Below are positions 13,531-24,600 of a DNA stretch of 64,000 nucleotides, piece after piece. The stretch spans positions 11,291-75,290 of the forward strand of contig QNGE01000840.1 in NCBI GenBank assembly GCA_008508345.1, read 5' to 3'. The translations under genes and the position numbers were made by a program. Position 1 is the first letter of the stretch; the number at the start of each line of letters is the position of its first letter. The notes under the pieces are model-generated. The model did no database searches. It saw only the letters and a list, made by a program, of their open reading frames with translations, and was not told the DNA's origin. This DNA comes from Paragonimus westermani. Taxonomy: Eukaryota > Platyhelminthes > Trematoda > Plagiorchiida > Troglotrematidae.

Positions 13531-13611
13531 CAGGGTTTTCGCCGACTTTTACTGAGCCAGCTGAGACTGCAGGTCTACTAGGCAAATCATTGTGGTAGCA
13601 GCTCGTTCTAG

Positions 13612-13857
13612 ATGAGCACCTCTTCTCCTTCTCGTCTTCGAAACGTCACGGTGAAGGCTCATGCTTTAAAGGTTATGAAGGCGTTCGTGGCGAAAACGCT
13701 CTTGTATCTACGCAGCCTCTTGAATGCATTTGTCGCAATCTTCAAGAGTCGTCGGAAGAGATTATCTAGGGTCGTGATAGAGCAGGGAATGCGTATTAGG
13801 TTTCGCAAAACCGTAGTGTCCGCCCTAAGACAGACGCAAAAATCTCCCATTGATTGA
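13612..13857 (+). other. Unassigned open frame just upstream of the gypsy RT
   Basis: An 81-codon basic frame (rich in Arg, Lys, Leu and Val) ends a few bases before the gypsy RT frame becomes recognisable. Its position would fit the protease-to-RT linker of that element, but I see no DTGA-type protease motif. A minus-strand frame covers the same bases. It may be flanking DNA, since the left edge of the gypsy element is not defined. Confidence 0.2.
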
Positions 13858-13869
13858 ACTCATACGCGG

Positions 13870-14526
13870 CGTTTCCCGCATATACCAGACACTGCTGATA
13901 ACCATGTTGCGAGAACATGTAGACACAGAGTTCCGGACAAAGTCCACGGGCATGTCCTCCGCATGGCCCGCGCTGAGTTTGAACACATGCTCCAGCTGGG
14001 TATCATTCGCCCGTCCAGTAGCCCTTGGGCCTCTCCACTCCACATGGTCCCTAAAGCATCAGGCGATTGGCGCCCGTGTGGAGATTATCGTTCGCTCAAC
14101 AACGACACAATACCCGACAGGTACCCGATTCCGCACATACAAGACATCACGGCTAGCCTTCATGGTTCCCGTGTTTTCTCGAAAATTGATCTGGTGCGCG
14201 CATACCACCAGATCCCGGTTGCGAATGAGGATGTTGCCAAAACAGCCGTCATCACACCATTCGGTTTATTCGAGTTGCTACCTATGCCGTTTGGTTTGCG
14301 AAACGCTGCACAAACGTTTCAACGTTTCATCGACGACGTCACACGGGGTCTGGATTTCGTCCACCCCTACATCGATGACCTATTAGTTGCAAGCGCATCT
14401 GGAGAAGAACACCAGATTCATCTGCGACAGCTCTTCGACAGATTAGCAACTTTTGGCATAACGATTAATGCGGAAAAGTGTGTTTTTTGGTCAATCAGCG
14501 ATAGAGTTTCTAGGACATTACTTTGA
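13870..14526 (+). pseudogene. pol: gypsy reverse transcriptase, N-terminal pol frame
   Basis: Reverse transcriptase copies element RNA into DNA in the cytoplasmic particle. The frame is open from 13858 after a stop at 13855-13857; clear likeness starts with the [15 protein letters not shown] block. [12 protein letters not shown] and [12 protein letters not shown] follow, then [15 protein letters not shown] (first catalytic Asp), [20 protein letters not shown] (motif B) and YIDDLL near 14371 (both catalytic Asp residues present). RT motifs therefore look intact. The frame is lost in a run of six T near 14482-14487: likeness continues in the next frame from about 14488, consistent with one extra T. 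Such a change could be a real mutation or a sequence error. Confidence 0.88.
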
Positions 14527-15378
14527 CCAGCACAATATTCGACCGTTACCCGATAAGGTAGGAGTAATCCGCGATTTTCCCCGTCCTACCACCCTCGCTG
14601 CTATTCGTCGATTTAACGGGATGGTCAAATACTATAGGCGGTTCATTCCACATTGCGCTCAGCTTATGCAGCCTTCAACCGATTTACCCCGCGGCCGTGT
14701 CAACGGAGTCGTAGAGTTATCACCAACAGCCATCGAGTCGTTCGATGGAATTAAGGACGCATTAGCCACCGCCATTATGTTGCACTACTTCAAGTCAGCC
14801 GCGGAAATAGTTGTAGCTGTTGACGCGTCAGACACCGCAGTCGGCGCCGCACTTCAACAGTTCGTCGATGGACTCTGGAAACTGCTCGCTTTCTTTCCCA
14901 CACGTTTACTTCCGGCGGAAACAAGGTATGGCACGTTCGGTTGTGAATTGTTAGCAATCTATTTGGCCGTTCGTCACTTCCGACACGCCCTCGAGGGAAA
15001 ACAGTTTGTGATTTTCACCGACCACAAACCGTTTGTTTTCGCCTTTCGCATTAGGTCTGAGAGATATTCGTCCCACGAAGCTCGCCATCTGGACTTCGTA
15101 TCCCAGTTTACATCTGATGTACGCCACGTTTCTGGCAGCGATAACGTTGCGGCTGGCGCTTTATTCCGAATGTCGGCACTAGCCAGTCACGACTCAATCG
15201 ACTTAAACGCTACGGCCAACGCACAACGTTCGGAAAATGATTTCCGCGCCTCCTGCCAACAATCAGCTCTAAGGCTGACTGATCAACCTTTGTCAGCGTC
15301 TGCGGACACAATCCTTTGCAATACCCCTACTGGACATCCACGTCCAGTAGTTCCCACTCTTTTACGACGACGACACGC
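14468..15378 (+). pseudogene. pol: gypsy RT connection and RNase H, middle pol frame
   Basis: This frame overlaps the RT frame by about 60 bases and carries pol onward: IEFLGHYF, an FPRPTTLAAIRRFNGMVKYY block (the usual FP-P-----R-FLGM-NYYR), then the RNase H domain starting at about 14810 with VVAVDASDTAVGAALQQ (first RNase H Asp), GCELLAIYLAVRHFRHALEG (catalytic Glu) and FTDHKPFVFAF (catalytic Asp). The last acidic position is damaged: the block usually ADALSR reads AGALFR near 15153, so Asp is replaced by Gly. Likeness shifts to the third frame near 15365-15378, inside a CGA-rich repeat, which is a second frameshift. Confidence 0.85.
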
Positions 15379-16517
15379 TACACAACATAGCCCATCCTGG
15401 CATCCGGGCCACGGCCAAGCTCATTTCCGATAAGTACGTCTGGCCTGGTATGCAAAAGGATCTTCGCACGTGGGCACGATCTTGCCTAGCTTGTCAACAG
15501 GCTAAGGTTCACTGCCACGTGTCGGCCCTGACTGGCCGATTCCTTCCGATTACATCCCGACTTGCTCATCTCCACATCGACAGTGTAGGTCCTTTGCCAC
15601 CTTCCAATGGAATGACATATCTCTTTCCGATGGTAGATCGTTTCACGCGGCGGTCAGAGGCCGTCTCCATACCCGACTTCCGTTCTCAGACCGTAGCACG
15701 CGCATTCATTGAGCGTTGGGTAGCATCTAATGGTTTCCCAGCTACGGTTACGACCGACTGTGGCCCTCAATTTGAGAGCGGTTCCTTTGCGGAAAAACTG
15801 AGCGCGCTTGGCTGTCATCGCACGCGGACTACGGCATACCACCCGACTGCAAACGTTGTGGTCGAACGCTTCCACCGACAACTGAAACCAGCTCTCGCCG
15901 CGATCGACGCAATCCGTTGGACAGAAGCTCTGCCAATGGTTTTACTCGGCATCCGCGCCGCCCTCAAGACCGATCTTCACGTTTCCAGCGCCGACCTCCT
16001 GTACGGTCAACCACTGCGTCTTCCTGGCGATTACTTTTCATCCGCCACCGACGCCCTGCGATATGATGCATCTTACGCCAAACAGCTTGCTTCGCACATG
16101 CGCCGCCGTCGTGTCGAGGACACACGGAATCAAAGCCGCAAGGTGTTTGTTCCAAGAGACCTCCACGACGGCACGCATGTGTTTGTTCGCGTAGATGGTT
16201 TACGACGCTCGCTCGAGCGACCTTATAGAGGTCCTTTCAGAGTAATTCAACGGAAGGAGCGCTTCTACGTGCTCGAGCGTCAAGGTATTCGGGACACAAT
16301 TAGCATCGATCGTCTGAAACAGGCCTACTTAGAATGGACAGAGGAAGCCTTCAATGCTCCTCCACAGCCCCTATCCACGCCGGCAGCTGTATCCGAGCAG
16401 CCTCGCCCAAGCGCACCGTTCTCAGCAGACATCACGACTTTGTCGATGACGTCGGCACCCGCCGTAACGCGTTCAGATCGTAGGGTGCACTACCCGAAAC
16501 GTCTCGTAGAGGATTAG
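15375..16517 (+). pseudogene. pol: gypsy integrase, C-terminal pol frame (integrase itself intact)
   Basis: Integrase inserts the DNA copy into the host chromosome. The frame is open from about 15375 to a stop at 16515-16517. Order of domains: HH-CC zinc finger (LHNIAHPG about 15378, CLACQQAK about 15483), catalytic core with Asp in HIDSVGPLPP (about 15573), Asp in TTDCGPQF (about 15749) and Glu in VVVERFHRQLKPAL (about 15862), then a GPFRVIQR block (GPF/Y module) near 16228 and an ISIDRLKQAYLE end-of-module block. All DDE and zinc residues are present. A first ATG lies at 15450, but the domain clearly begins earlier, in line with a fused pol polyprotein whose upstream frame is shifted. The tail ends with an RSDRRVHYPKR block typical of these elements. 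Confidence 0.92.
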
Positions 16518-17061
16518 TGTTTGTGAGATCTCGTTTTTTCGGTCATAACAATGAAATCGTAAAAAATTTTCTTTCTCGAAAAAAATATCGTTTTCAAAAC
16601 AGAAACATTTGCGTTTGCCCAGGTTTCTCTCTGTCGAATGTCCCTATTCGCTGTATAATTTGGTTCAGTACGTCATTTATTTCTGTACTGATACTCAGCC
16701 AGTTTCGTTTTATTTTCTGTCGCATGTCTCTTCCGACGCCGGCATGACGTATGTGGCATTTCGATCGCTGTCATCATCGATCTCACAATGGATGTCGTGC
16801 TTGAACGTTCCGTGGATGCCTCGCCTCAAACATTCTTCTTTTAAACGGTTGTTTCGTCACTTTTAAGGGAGGATACTCGAGTGAGAGCTCGCTAGAAACT
16901 GTGGGCATTAGTGCTCCTCCACTTGCGGCGTCTGGGGATCTTCGTACCAATTGCAGGCTGATTGGATATCGGCTGGTACGCCGTGAACCAGAACAGGCCA
17001 AGGGTGGACGGCCCCAGTTATCCTCATCAGGATAGAAGGGTTGTTGACACAGTACTCTTCT

Positions 17062-17071
17062 AGAGGGGAGC
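17062..17071 (+). promoter_or_regulatory. Polypurine tract of the gypsy element
   Basis: The purine run AGAGGGGAGC sits immediately before the first base of the 3' LTR. In LTR elements such a tract primes plus-strand DNA synthesis. Its position is supported by the reverse copy at 22564-22938, which begins at exactly the next base. A second purine run (AAGGGAGGA near 16865) is too far from the LTR start. Confidence 0.75.
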
Positions 17072-17447
17072 TGTGTAGCGGCCTGGAGAATTAACTGGCC
17101 TGCCTGCGGTATGGTGTGTAAAGTAGTTCCAAAACTCATAGTTCAATATCGTACCTAGGCTATTAAGGAAGCTCGCATGATTTGTGCTGTCCGATTGTTT
17201 GTCTACATGTCATGTAGCGGTAGCGCGAACCCGAAGGACACACGTGTCACATTCTTCCAGTTTACTCGCTCGTCGACCACCGGTCTCTAGTCTCTCTAGC
17301 TATTTTGCATGTCGGTGCCTTTTATAGCGCTATCAGAGACCACATGTGCATTTGGTCGAACAAATATTTGGTCTCTCTCCTCAACGGCCTTTTGCTTTTC
17401 GCGTTTGATAAGTACGTACCCGGGGAAAACGCGACTTAGTGCGACGA
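17072..17447 (+). repeat. 3' long terminal repeat (about 376 bp)
   Basis: The start TGTGTAGC and the end GTGCGACGA are fixed by comparison with the inverted copy at 22564-22938; likeness between the two is high over the full length and stops sharply at both ends. It lies directly after a polypurine tract and downstream of pol. Differences include GTAGCGGTAGCGCGAACC here against AGTTTGCGCATC-type sequence (read in LTR sense) in the other copy near the middle. The end does not finish with the usual CA, so the true last base could differ by a few positions. Confidence 0.85.
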
Positions 17448-17454
17448 GTACTAA

Positions 17455-17535
17455 ATATCTATAAATATACATATATACATATGTATAGATGTATACATGT
17501 ATATGTTAATGTATGTATACATATATATATATGTT
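17455..17535. repeat. AT-rich TATA/ACAT simple repeat
   Basis: An imperfect run of TATA, ACATAT and GTAT units directly abuts the right end of the gypsy LTR. It may be the pre-existing target site. Confidence 0.8.
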
Positions 17536-17869
17536 GACGTCACGCTTGAATAACGGCAGTAAGCACTGAAAAGTGATAACGTGAGCATAGCTCGTGAAAC
17601 CATGTCGTGGGTGGCCCTGAATAGGGCTGTGGGTTCTTTTACATGACGCTTGAGAGCGCCTTTCCTCCATAATCCTACCTGATGGTCACGTTGTGTCGTC
17701 CAAGTTGTCGCATTCAACGCAGGCGTAGGCTGGTTTAGACTCGTTGTAATTGGCACGGTAGTGGTGGTTGTAACCTGAACACTGACTGAACTGTATCCAG
17801 TGCACGGTGTGTCCGCACAAGTCCACGCGATCGTCCTTTTGGAGTGGCATCTCCTAGAATGACATCTTC

Positions 17870-18265
17870 CTACCTTGGACAGAGGTAGAATGTACCTTTC
17901 GGTACAAACATGAAAAACCTCAGCACTTTCTCCTGCAGTAGAAACCTATAGCTGCCTTCTACTTTCAGTAAATATCGCAACTTCATAATTTCAATGCGAT
18001 TATTTAATTTGCTGTGCCTCGTGCGTAGATTAGATAATTCGTGCAGACGCATTCTAATCCCATACTTCCTGTTCACATACGTCCTCATTTCACCAGCACT
18101 CTTAAAATGGCTCATCATCTTACAAAAATGCAATTCAGCGTCTGAAGCCGGACGTCTATTCCTGGGGTAAATACTCGGTTTACCTACCTGAAAGTCGTGC
18201 GAATGCACCAGGTTCGCCTTCTCGAGCCGATATCCATCGGTGCGATAATGGATGACCCGGAAGCT
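17870..18265 (-). pseudogene. MULE transposase relic: zinc cluster end and N-terminal linker
   Basis: Minus-strand frame from about 18265. It begins with YRLEKANLVHSHDF, where HSH stands for the HNH of a FAR1/WRKY-GCM1-type zinc cluster, followed by YPRNRRPASDAELHFCKMM and a helical linker with LHELSNLRTRHSKL. The same arrangement (HNHP, then a -I-YI---F--N-T--DI-NLRAR- helix) is visible in the copy at 19724-20873. The transposase core that should follow is missing: the frame stops at 17870 and the AT repeat and gypsy LTR come soon after. The frame is open for more than 110 codons, so decay is modest. It belongs to the same broad family as the other two MULE relics here. Confidence 0.6.
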
Positions 18266-18269
18266 CTAA

Positions 18270-19530
18270 CATCTGCAATCTGCAAAACTACAATCTATCT
18301 TAACAAGTGATCAAATAAATATTGCCATTTGGAGGGCTTCGTTCGCCGTGTACAGTGTACGCATTTGTACAACGCACTTCCATACGGGCAGCCTGGCGGC
18401 AGGTCTATTCATCTGTGCTTCTTAGCACTTGCGTCTCTCTGCGAAGTGTTCATGAAAAAGCTTGTACACGTTTCCAGTTGAAATCTGCGCGAGTCTCCAA
18501 CATAGTCTTCAACCGTTTGCTACTTAAACTTGAATATCCTTCTAAACGTCCCCTCATCGTTCACCGCCATGCTGAGTCAACGTACGGAAGTTATTGGCCG
18601 ATAATGGACCATTTAAACACTTTTATGTCCGATGTTATGATATATGATGATATATGATGATTTTTAGGTCTGACTCAAAAATTTCACATGTACCATTTTA
18701 CTGAAACTCCAGGTCACACCCATTCCTTCGAAGGTTTCCGGTTTTTCGTGTACGAAAGGAAACGCACTCCCGGGGAACGTCCGAATGCTTCTTTTGATGA
18801 AATTATCGTCCGGAAAATGTTAAAATAAGACGGCTTCAGCGTCGAAACAAGGAAATTCCAAAAGCCAGCAAACAAGTGAGCAGATTTCAGCGCAGGATTC
18901 CGTCGGTTGCTGGTAACCGTCGGAAAGTTGAAATTCTCGCGAACTGTCCAGCCGAAGCGTGGGATTTTTGCAGATGATCCTAAATTGTCCTCAGTGGAAA
19001 ATATAAGACGGTGTATGTGTGCTCAAATAAACCACGTACACCAATCAGAAAGGCTGAAGTCTGTGTGGCGCATAAAATGACAAAACCCTATATGACAACC
19101 CCAACGAATGCTGTCACTGGCGCACTGAAATCTCTGCCCCAAAGTGCACCATGTACACCAATCAGAAACGGAGGGAGTTTCTGAAAGCACGCTGAGTTAG
19201 ACAAGTTTGGTTGCCATGCGCAAGGGAAATCAACCAACGAAGTGCGAGCGAAGTCTGAAGGAAGTGGAGCGAAATTAATCGAGGCAATGAAGGAAATGCA
19301 AATGGTGCAAACATTGGTAATCGTTTCGTTTTCCACCAGCCTGGATATCGCTATTCCAATTTTGGTTGTAATTGTGTGTGAACACCGCGTGTGGATTCAC
19401 TAGCGCGCTTGCAGTGATAACGCCGGGATTGTGCCATCGGCCCTTCACGTCGGCTTGTCAGATCGTTTATGCAGGTGTTCAGGTAAGCCGGATGTCTTCA
19501 TAATAAGTGTCTTGCAGCAGACGTGCGGCG
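18270..19530. other. No supported gene
   Basis: The largest frame (18322-18657, +, 111 codons) has no family likeness and ends in a short ATGATATATGATGA repeat at 18633-18660. A stretch near 18930 (CGGAAAGTTGAAATTCTCGCG) resembles one near 10790, perhaps a shared decayed repeat. Nothing else is recognisable. Confidence 0.35.
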
Positions 19531-19534
19531 CGCG

Positions 19535-19756
19535 TGTTCACACTCCCCCCAAGGATTGAGTGGTGGTGATACACGCGCACACGCTCTACCATTCCACTGC
19601 AGTCGACAATGTTAGTGGTGATTCATCCGTTCGCATATGCCTTCACTGCAACAGCAACGCCCACAACTGTTCAAAATGACAGGGTGGTGGTGAATCTCGT
19701 GGACGCGTGATGCAGATGAATCACCACCACCCTATCCTTGGGGGGAAGTGTGAACA
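19535..19756. repeat. Nested inverted repeat with G-run arms next to a MULE relic
   Basis: The outer arms are 19535-19570 and 19720-19756 (36 and 37 nt), complementary except for about three positions; each contains a CCTTGGGGGG-type run (CCCCCCAAGG on the left). Between them, 19681-19697 (AGGGTGGTGGTGAATCT) pairs with the start of the right arm to make a short inner hairpin, and 19615-19626 is a further copy. The minus-strand MULE frame runs into the right arm, so this could be a terminal inverted repeat region of that transposon. Confidence 0.65.
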
Positions 19757-20873
19757 TTCGGTCGTCAGGTACTCATTGTGGAACGACAGGTCGGTGACCT
19801 GCATAATAGCGAATGTTGTAGCATACCCCCAGTTACGTGTCAGCATAACGATCAGGAACCACTTCTTCACAATTCCGTTGGAAGTTTTGTCGCGCACGTT
19901 CCGCAAAATATACACTCGGCACAGTAGTTGATGGACTTGTGACATTTCCCGCGTGATTGCCCATTGAATGGCCGCGCTGTTATTTATGAGCATCGTCGTG
20001 GTCTCCACTGGTTCCACGGAGAGGAAGAATTGACGATGCCTACCGTAGTTTCATTTGCAAGCCAACCGAAGCCAACCGGTAAGCCCACACCACTTGCATC
20101 TACAACAACTGAAACAAACAGATTATACCGCTCCTTACAACTGTAAGTGGCGTCTATACCGATAACCTCGGGGTAACGCCGACAAAATTCTGTTTTTTAC
20201 TCATGAACATAAAATGTGTCAATCGGTCATCGTCATCTACGTTATGGTAACACATACCGGTTGTGCTCAGTTGAGCGTGCAAACGACCTAGGTAGCCAAC
20301 GGTGTTTCTCTTGGTGAAACAAACGTGCTCGCAGATTGCATATGTCCTCGTCGTTGTATTCTCCTCGAAGTGCCCCCGGATGTATTGAGTGATGTTGAGG
20401 GACACAGTGCTGCTGAGCGGCCACGGCCGAATCTCTCTGATATTTTCATCGGCTAGGCCATGCCTTGAGGCCTCGTATTTCGCAGCAACCACATCGTAGG
20501 GACGATTGTGCAGCATACCGAATTTCCTTACCCAAAATTCGCCGTCGGTGTTCCGATTCACGTTGAAGTAAGCCGAGCATTCCGTTTGAGCGCTGGCCCT
20601 CTCTCAGACACCGGACGATGAGCGCAATAGTAGGCATGCGTACACGCGTCTTCTATGACCACCGAAAGCGGGTTCGGTGGATCGGATGCGGCACAAAGAC
20701 CCTGATCGAACCTTGAAACTTCGAACCTCCGCTCCATCCGCATCCAAATTTTGGAACTGTCGTGGAGACGCAACATTCCCAAAATGTTCCTGAAATAGAA
20801 CGGATAACTCAACAAAAATTATGCTCATGCTTTCAGCTCTGGGGAAGACGTCCTTCCGACGTGTGCTGCACAT
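19724..20873 (-). pseudogene. MULE transposase relic with zinc cluster and DDE core
   Basis: Read on the minus strand: near 20690-20510 a zinc cluster (YACLLLRSSSG, TECSAYFNV, FWVRKFGMLHN-P) of FAR1/FLYWCH type; then 20480-20240, a linker with NITQYIRGHFEENTTT in one frame and ICNLRARLFHQEKHRWLP in the next; then 20160-20020 in a further frame the start of the MULE core, EVIGIDATYSCKERYNLF and VVVDASGVGLPVGFGLLA, with the first catalytic Asp in IDATYS. Then 19940-19890 gives HQLLCRVYILRNVRDKT, the LLC--H-LR-VR segment with Tyr at the usual His position. At least three frameshifts and one stop are present. The SWIM finger is absent: the frame enters the inverted repeat at 19756. Confidence 0.75.
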
Positions 20874-20879
20874 TTATTG

Positions 20880-21535
20880 CAAGTGTAAGCCAATGAAGAC
20901 CAGAAAATCGGGAGGCACCTGATTGGCTCACAGGGTGTACAGGGTTAACAAGATGGGGTAGAGAGAGAGAGACATGTCACGGGGAGGGGAGCACGCGCTG
21001 TAGGGGCAGGAAACCATGTTGCTGTAGGACAGCTTCATCTTGGACGAAATTCCTTACGTTCATCCGTCGCAGAAATATTTCTCGCACAATAAATATTTAT
21101 GGGATCAAGAAAAAAACCGCAATTTCACAAGTTAGAGGAGAAAATGATTACATTTACTGTGATGAACAGTATGTATCCGAAGTTTTTTGATAACGAATTC
21201 ATGTGATATAATTAGTTTTGCAATGGTTACTGAAACATATAGTCCCGACAAGTTTTTGTTGTGGCATTTCGCTAAGCACTCGGGATTTTTTCAGGCAAAC
21301 GGAATATTGAGTCGACCATTTGGAGGCCCCATAAATTGTGCGTGTTCTAAGTGGAACTCATGCAAATTCATACGGCTTCACATATTTTGCCGGATATATT
21401 AATAAGTGCCAGTTGCACATTTCTTAAAAAGCTAGACAATGCGTATACATGAATAGGCGCATATCAATAAAATAACGTTGAGTTGTAAACGGCTTGGTGA
21501 GCATGCAGCAAGCCAAGTGCTAGATGGTCGTGTGA
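20880..21535. other. No supported gene; contains a short GA repeat
   Basis: A GA run at 20960-20972 is the only simple feature. The frame at 21187-21402 (+) has no family likeness. Confidence 0.4.
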
Positions 21536-21699
21536 CTAAATGATACAACAAACCGTTTCAAGCAGGCTGTTTTCCAGGTCAGTTAGCCAGCGGGGAACGT
21601 CATCTACGTTATACGCAGCTGACGGATATATGTTACCCGGACCACACTCTAAAAGATCATCAGGGGTACACAGAGTTTGAAGATAGACACTGTGTTTCA

Positions 21700-24600
21700 T
21701 ATCGTAAGATAGCTGACCCAACGGTGAATGCTGAGACTGAATCTGACTTCGTTCGGAAGGTTATTCCAAGTATAATAATACCTTACAATAAAGAGGTTTG
21801 CGCGTATATTTTCACAAAATGGCAAAGTTGGCAAAGTGGGACCCTTATTTCTTAGACAATATGAAGGGCTGTGTGGTAAATCGACGGTAAACGCTGTGGT
21901 AATGGCGGTTGAATGTATGAGTTCATAAATTGTCAGGTTCAACTTCAATATACTAAACCGAAGTGCATAACTACCAAGTTTTTGACAGCTTTGTCTACAG
22001 GTGAACGAGGAAGAATATCCTAATAAGTTTTTGTTAAATGGCCGTTGAAGGTTTTCTAACACAAGCTTATCAGACTTACGTAGACGGTACTGAATGAATG
22101 TGCAATACTCGAGTTGAGGTCTAGCACACATTCTGTAAAGCGTCAGCTTCTCATCCGGTAAACTGAACGTCTTCTCGATACAGCCTATTGTTCTTTCAGT
22201 TTTTGCTACTTGAAAACATACTTGTTCAGAGAAATCAAACGAGTTTGATTACCGTATTTCTAGATCTCTAATCGAAGTGGCCGTATTAATATTATAACCA
22301 TCTATTGAGACGGAACCATGGGGTAGTTGACAACCATAATTGATTATATTCGAATTGCTTGCTCCGAACGACATTAGCCATGTTTTGCACCATAACTTTA
22401 ATGATGCCAAATCCTGTCGTATATTTTGTAGACAGAAATCGACGTTACTGTGCTGGCAGAATGTGTAAACGATTTTGATATTGTCAACAAACAAAAAGGG
22501 CTAGCCATGTGTGATAATACCGCAGAGGTTATCTATGTACATTACGAAAAACAACTTCAGTGTTCGTCGCACTAAGTCGCGTTTTCCCCGGGTACGTACT
22601 TATCAAACGCGAAAAGCAAAAGGCCGTTGAGGAGAGAGACCAAATATTTGTTCGACCAAATGCACATGTGGTCTCTGATAGCGCTATAAAAGGCACCGAC
22701 ATGCAAAATAGCTAGAGAGACTAGAGACCGGTGGTCGACGAGCGAGTAAACTGGAAGAATGTGACACGTGTGTCCTTCAGGTTTGCGCATCGTCACATGA
22801 CATGTAGACAAACAATCGTACAGCACACATCATGCGAGCTTCCTTAATAGCCTAGGTACGATATTGAACTATGAGTTTTGGAACTACTTTACACACCATA
22901 CCGCAGGCAGGCCAGTTAATTCTCCAGGCTGCTACACAACGATCCGGGAGCTCTTCATTGGATCACCCCGTTAGTCACGGATCCTGGTGTTGAGCGGTGC
23001 TCTCCTATTTTGACTGTTTGAGTTCGGCTTTCAAGGTATGATGAAAGCCAGCTATCCAAGGGATCTGGTATGCCAAAAGATGCTATTTTCACCAAGAAGC
23101 GTTTATGAGGCACACAATCAAAAGCCTTCTGCATGTCTAAGAGTAGGATAATTGCCACATTTCCCGCGTCGACGGAAATCGATATATGGTTTGAGACTTC
23201 CAGCTGACATGTCATACAATAGCGCCTACTAAGAAAGCTGTGCTGGTAAATGTTTTTAAGGTTTCGTGACCTTAGGAACTCGACAGTGCACACCTTTATT
23301 ATCCTTTCAAACATTCCCGAGCAGATGGGACGGTAGTTACTAACTTCATGCCTTGGACCACTCTTGTGACGAGGCATATTGATTGACTTTTTCCACTGAG
23401 GGGTAATGTGTTGGATAAAAGTGATAGGTTGAACAAATGGGGTAGAATGATGAGTATATTCCCAGCTGCGTGCTTGACGACCATTGGTGGGATATCATCT
23501 GGTCCAGGATGGATTGGGTGCTTAATGGTAGCTAACTGCGAACGGACACTTCAAACATCAATCAGAACGTTTCTCAAAGCTTTATCTGATTTTGACGGGA
23601 TATTAGCAAGTAATGAGGTGCTTCTCTACGCTAGACGAATAAGCAAAATGTGAGTTGAGGATTTCACTTATTGACACAGAGTCATCAACAACCGTTTTAT
23701 CCTAAAGTATGACAACTTTTACAGCAGTCCCTCGTGGAATTTCTCCGTCTCATCAGTTGCACTAGTTTCGTGCATCTCTGCCAACTACGGAGCGCGAGTT
23801 TCTCTTCATTTATATGACGGAGTTGCGTCTGACGTTCTATGCGTTCAAACAATTTGTTCATTTGCATCACTAGGGAGAAATCTAGTGTTTTTCTTTACCT
23901 CGACTTAAGCACTTTAAGTCTGTCAGTCTCTTTCGCAGTCAGAATTTTTCCTTGCTCACACGAGCCGACGCGTCTTGATTTCATGGGGGCCAAAACTTCG
24001 ATACTAAACGTTAGATGTCTGATGAATTCTCCTGCCAGTATGCTTCAGTCTGATGTAAGAAATTAGGTATTTCAAGTTAAGGATCTTAGTAGAGAGAAGG
24101 CATTCCAATCAAGGAATTTGATGGGACGGTAGAGTACAACTGTCGGCTTGGCAGCCATGTTGAAACCAAACAGACATTTGACGACATTGTGGTCGCTTCC
24201 CGGGAATTGTTGTAGACCAGATATCTCTACAGACAAAATACCTGTGGTGAATATGAGATTTGATATATGCCTCTGTCTGGTGGGCGTTAGGACATGTTGG
24301 CTCCAACTATTCAGTTGTATGCATGGAAGGAATTGGGTCTGTTTTTCTGGAGCATCGAACGAGGTCCAGGAAATATTGGGCATGCTAAACTCACCACCCA
24401 TTAATTCGTGTTCGCAAGACGTGTTGGAAACCTGATTTATTATCTCCACAAGTTCAGTCAACTCATTGCCAGCAGCCTCAGGCGGTCTGTAGATGCATCT
24501 TATAAGTAACTCACGAGAACCACTAGAGACCTTTAACCACAACGAGTCTTCAGTTTTATGAAGACCAGATTCATCAAGTGTTACTGCGGAGAACTGCTGT

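Larger units (their letters stand above)
13870..17447 (+). mobile_element. 5'-truncated Ty3/gypsy retrotransposon with one 3' LTR
   Basis: The order RT, RNase H, integrase, polypurine tract, LTR is complete and collinear, which defines Ty3/gypsy. Gag, protease, primer binding site and 5' LTR were not found upstream; the sequence before 13870 belongs to a different, minus-strand retrotransposon, so the left part was lost or the insertion is truncated. The pol reading frame is broken twice (near 14480-14490 and near 15365-15378), giving three consecutive frames. The style of the RT start and integrase resembles the CsRn1/Kabuki group known from flukes and silkworm; that placement is from memory of the family and needs a tree. 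It is the best preserved element in the window. Confidence 0.85.

Noticed and set aside
20960..20972. GA repeat as a regulatory site
   Set aside because: A short simple repeat with no context.
22572..22826. 84-codon minus frame as a gene
   Set aside because: It lies wholly within the LTR at 22564-22938.
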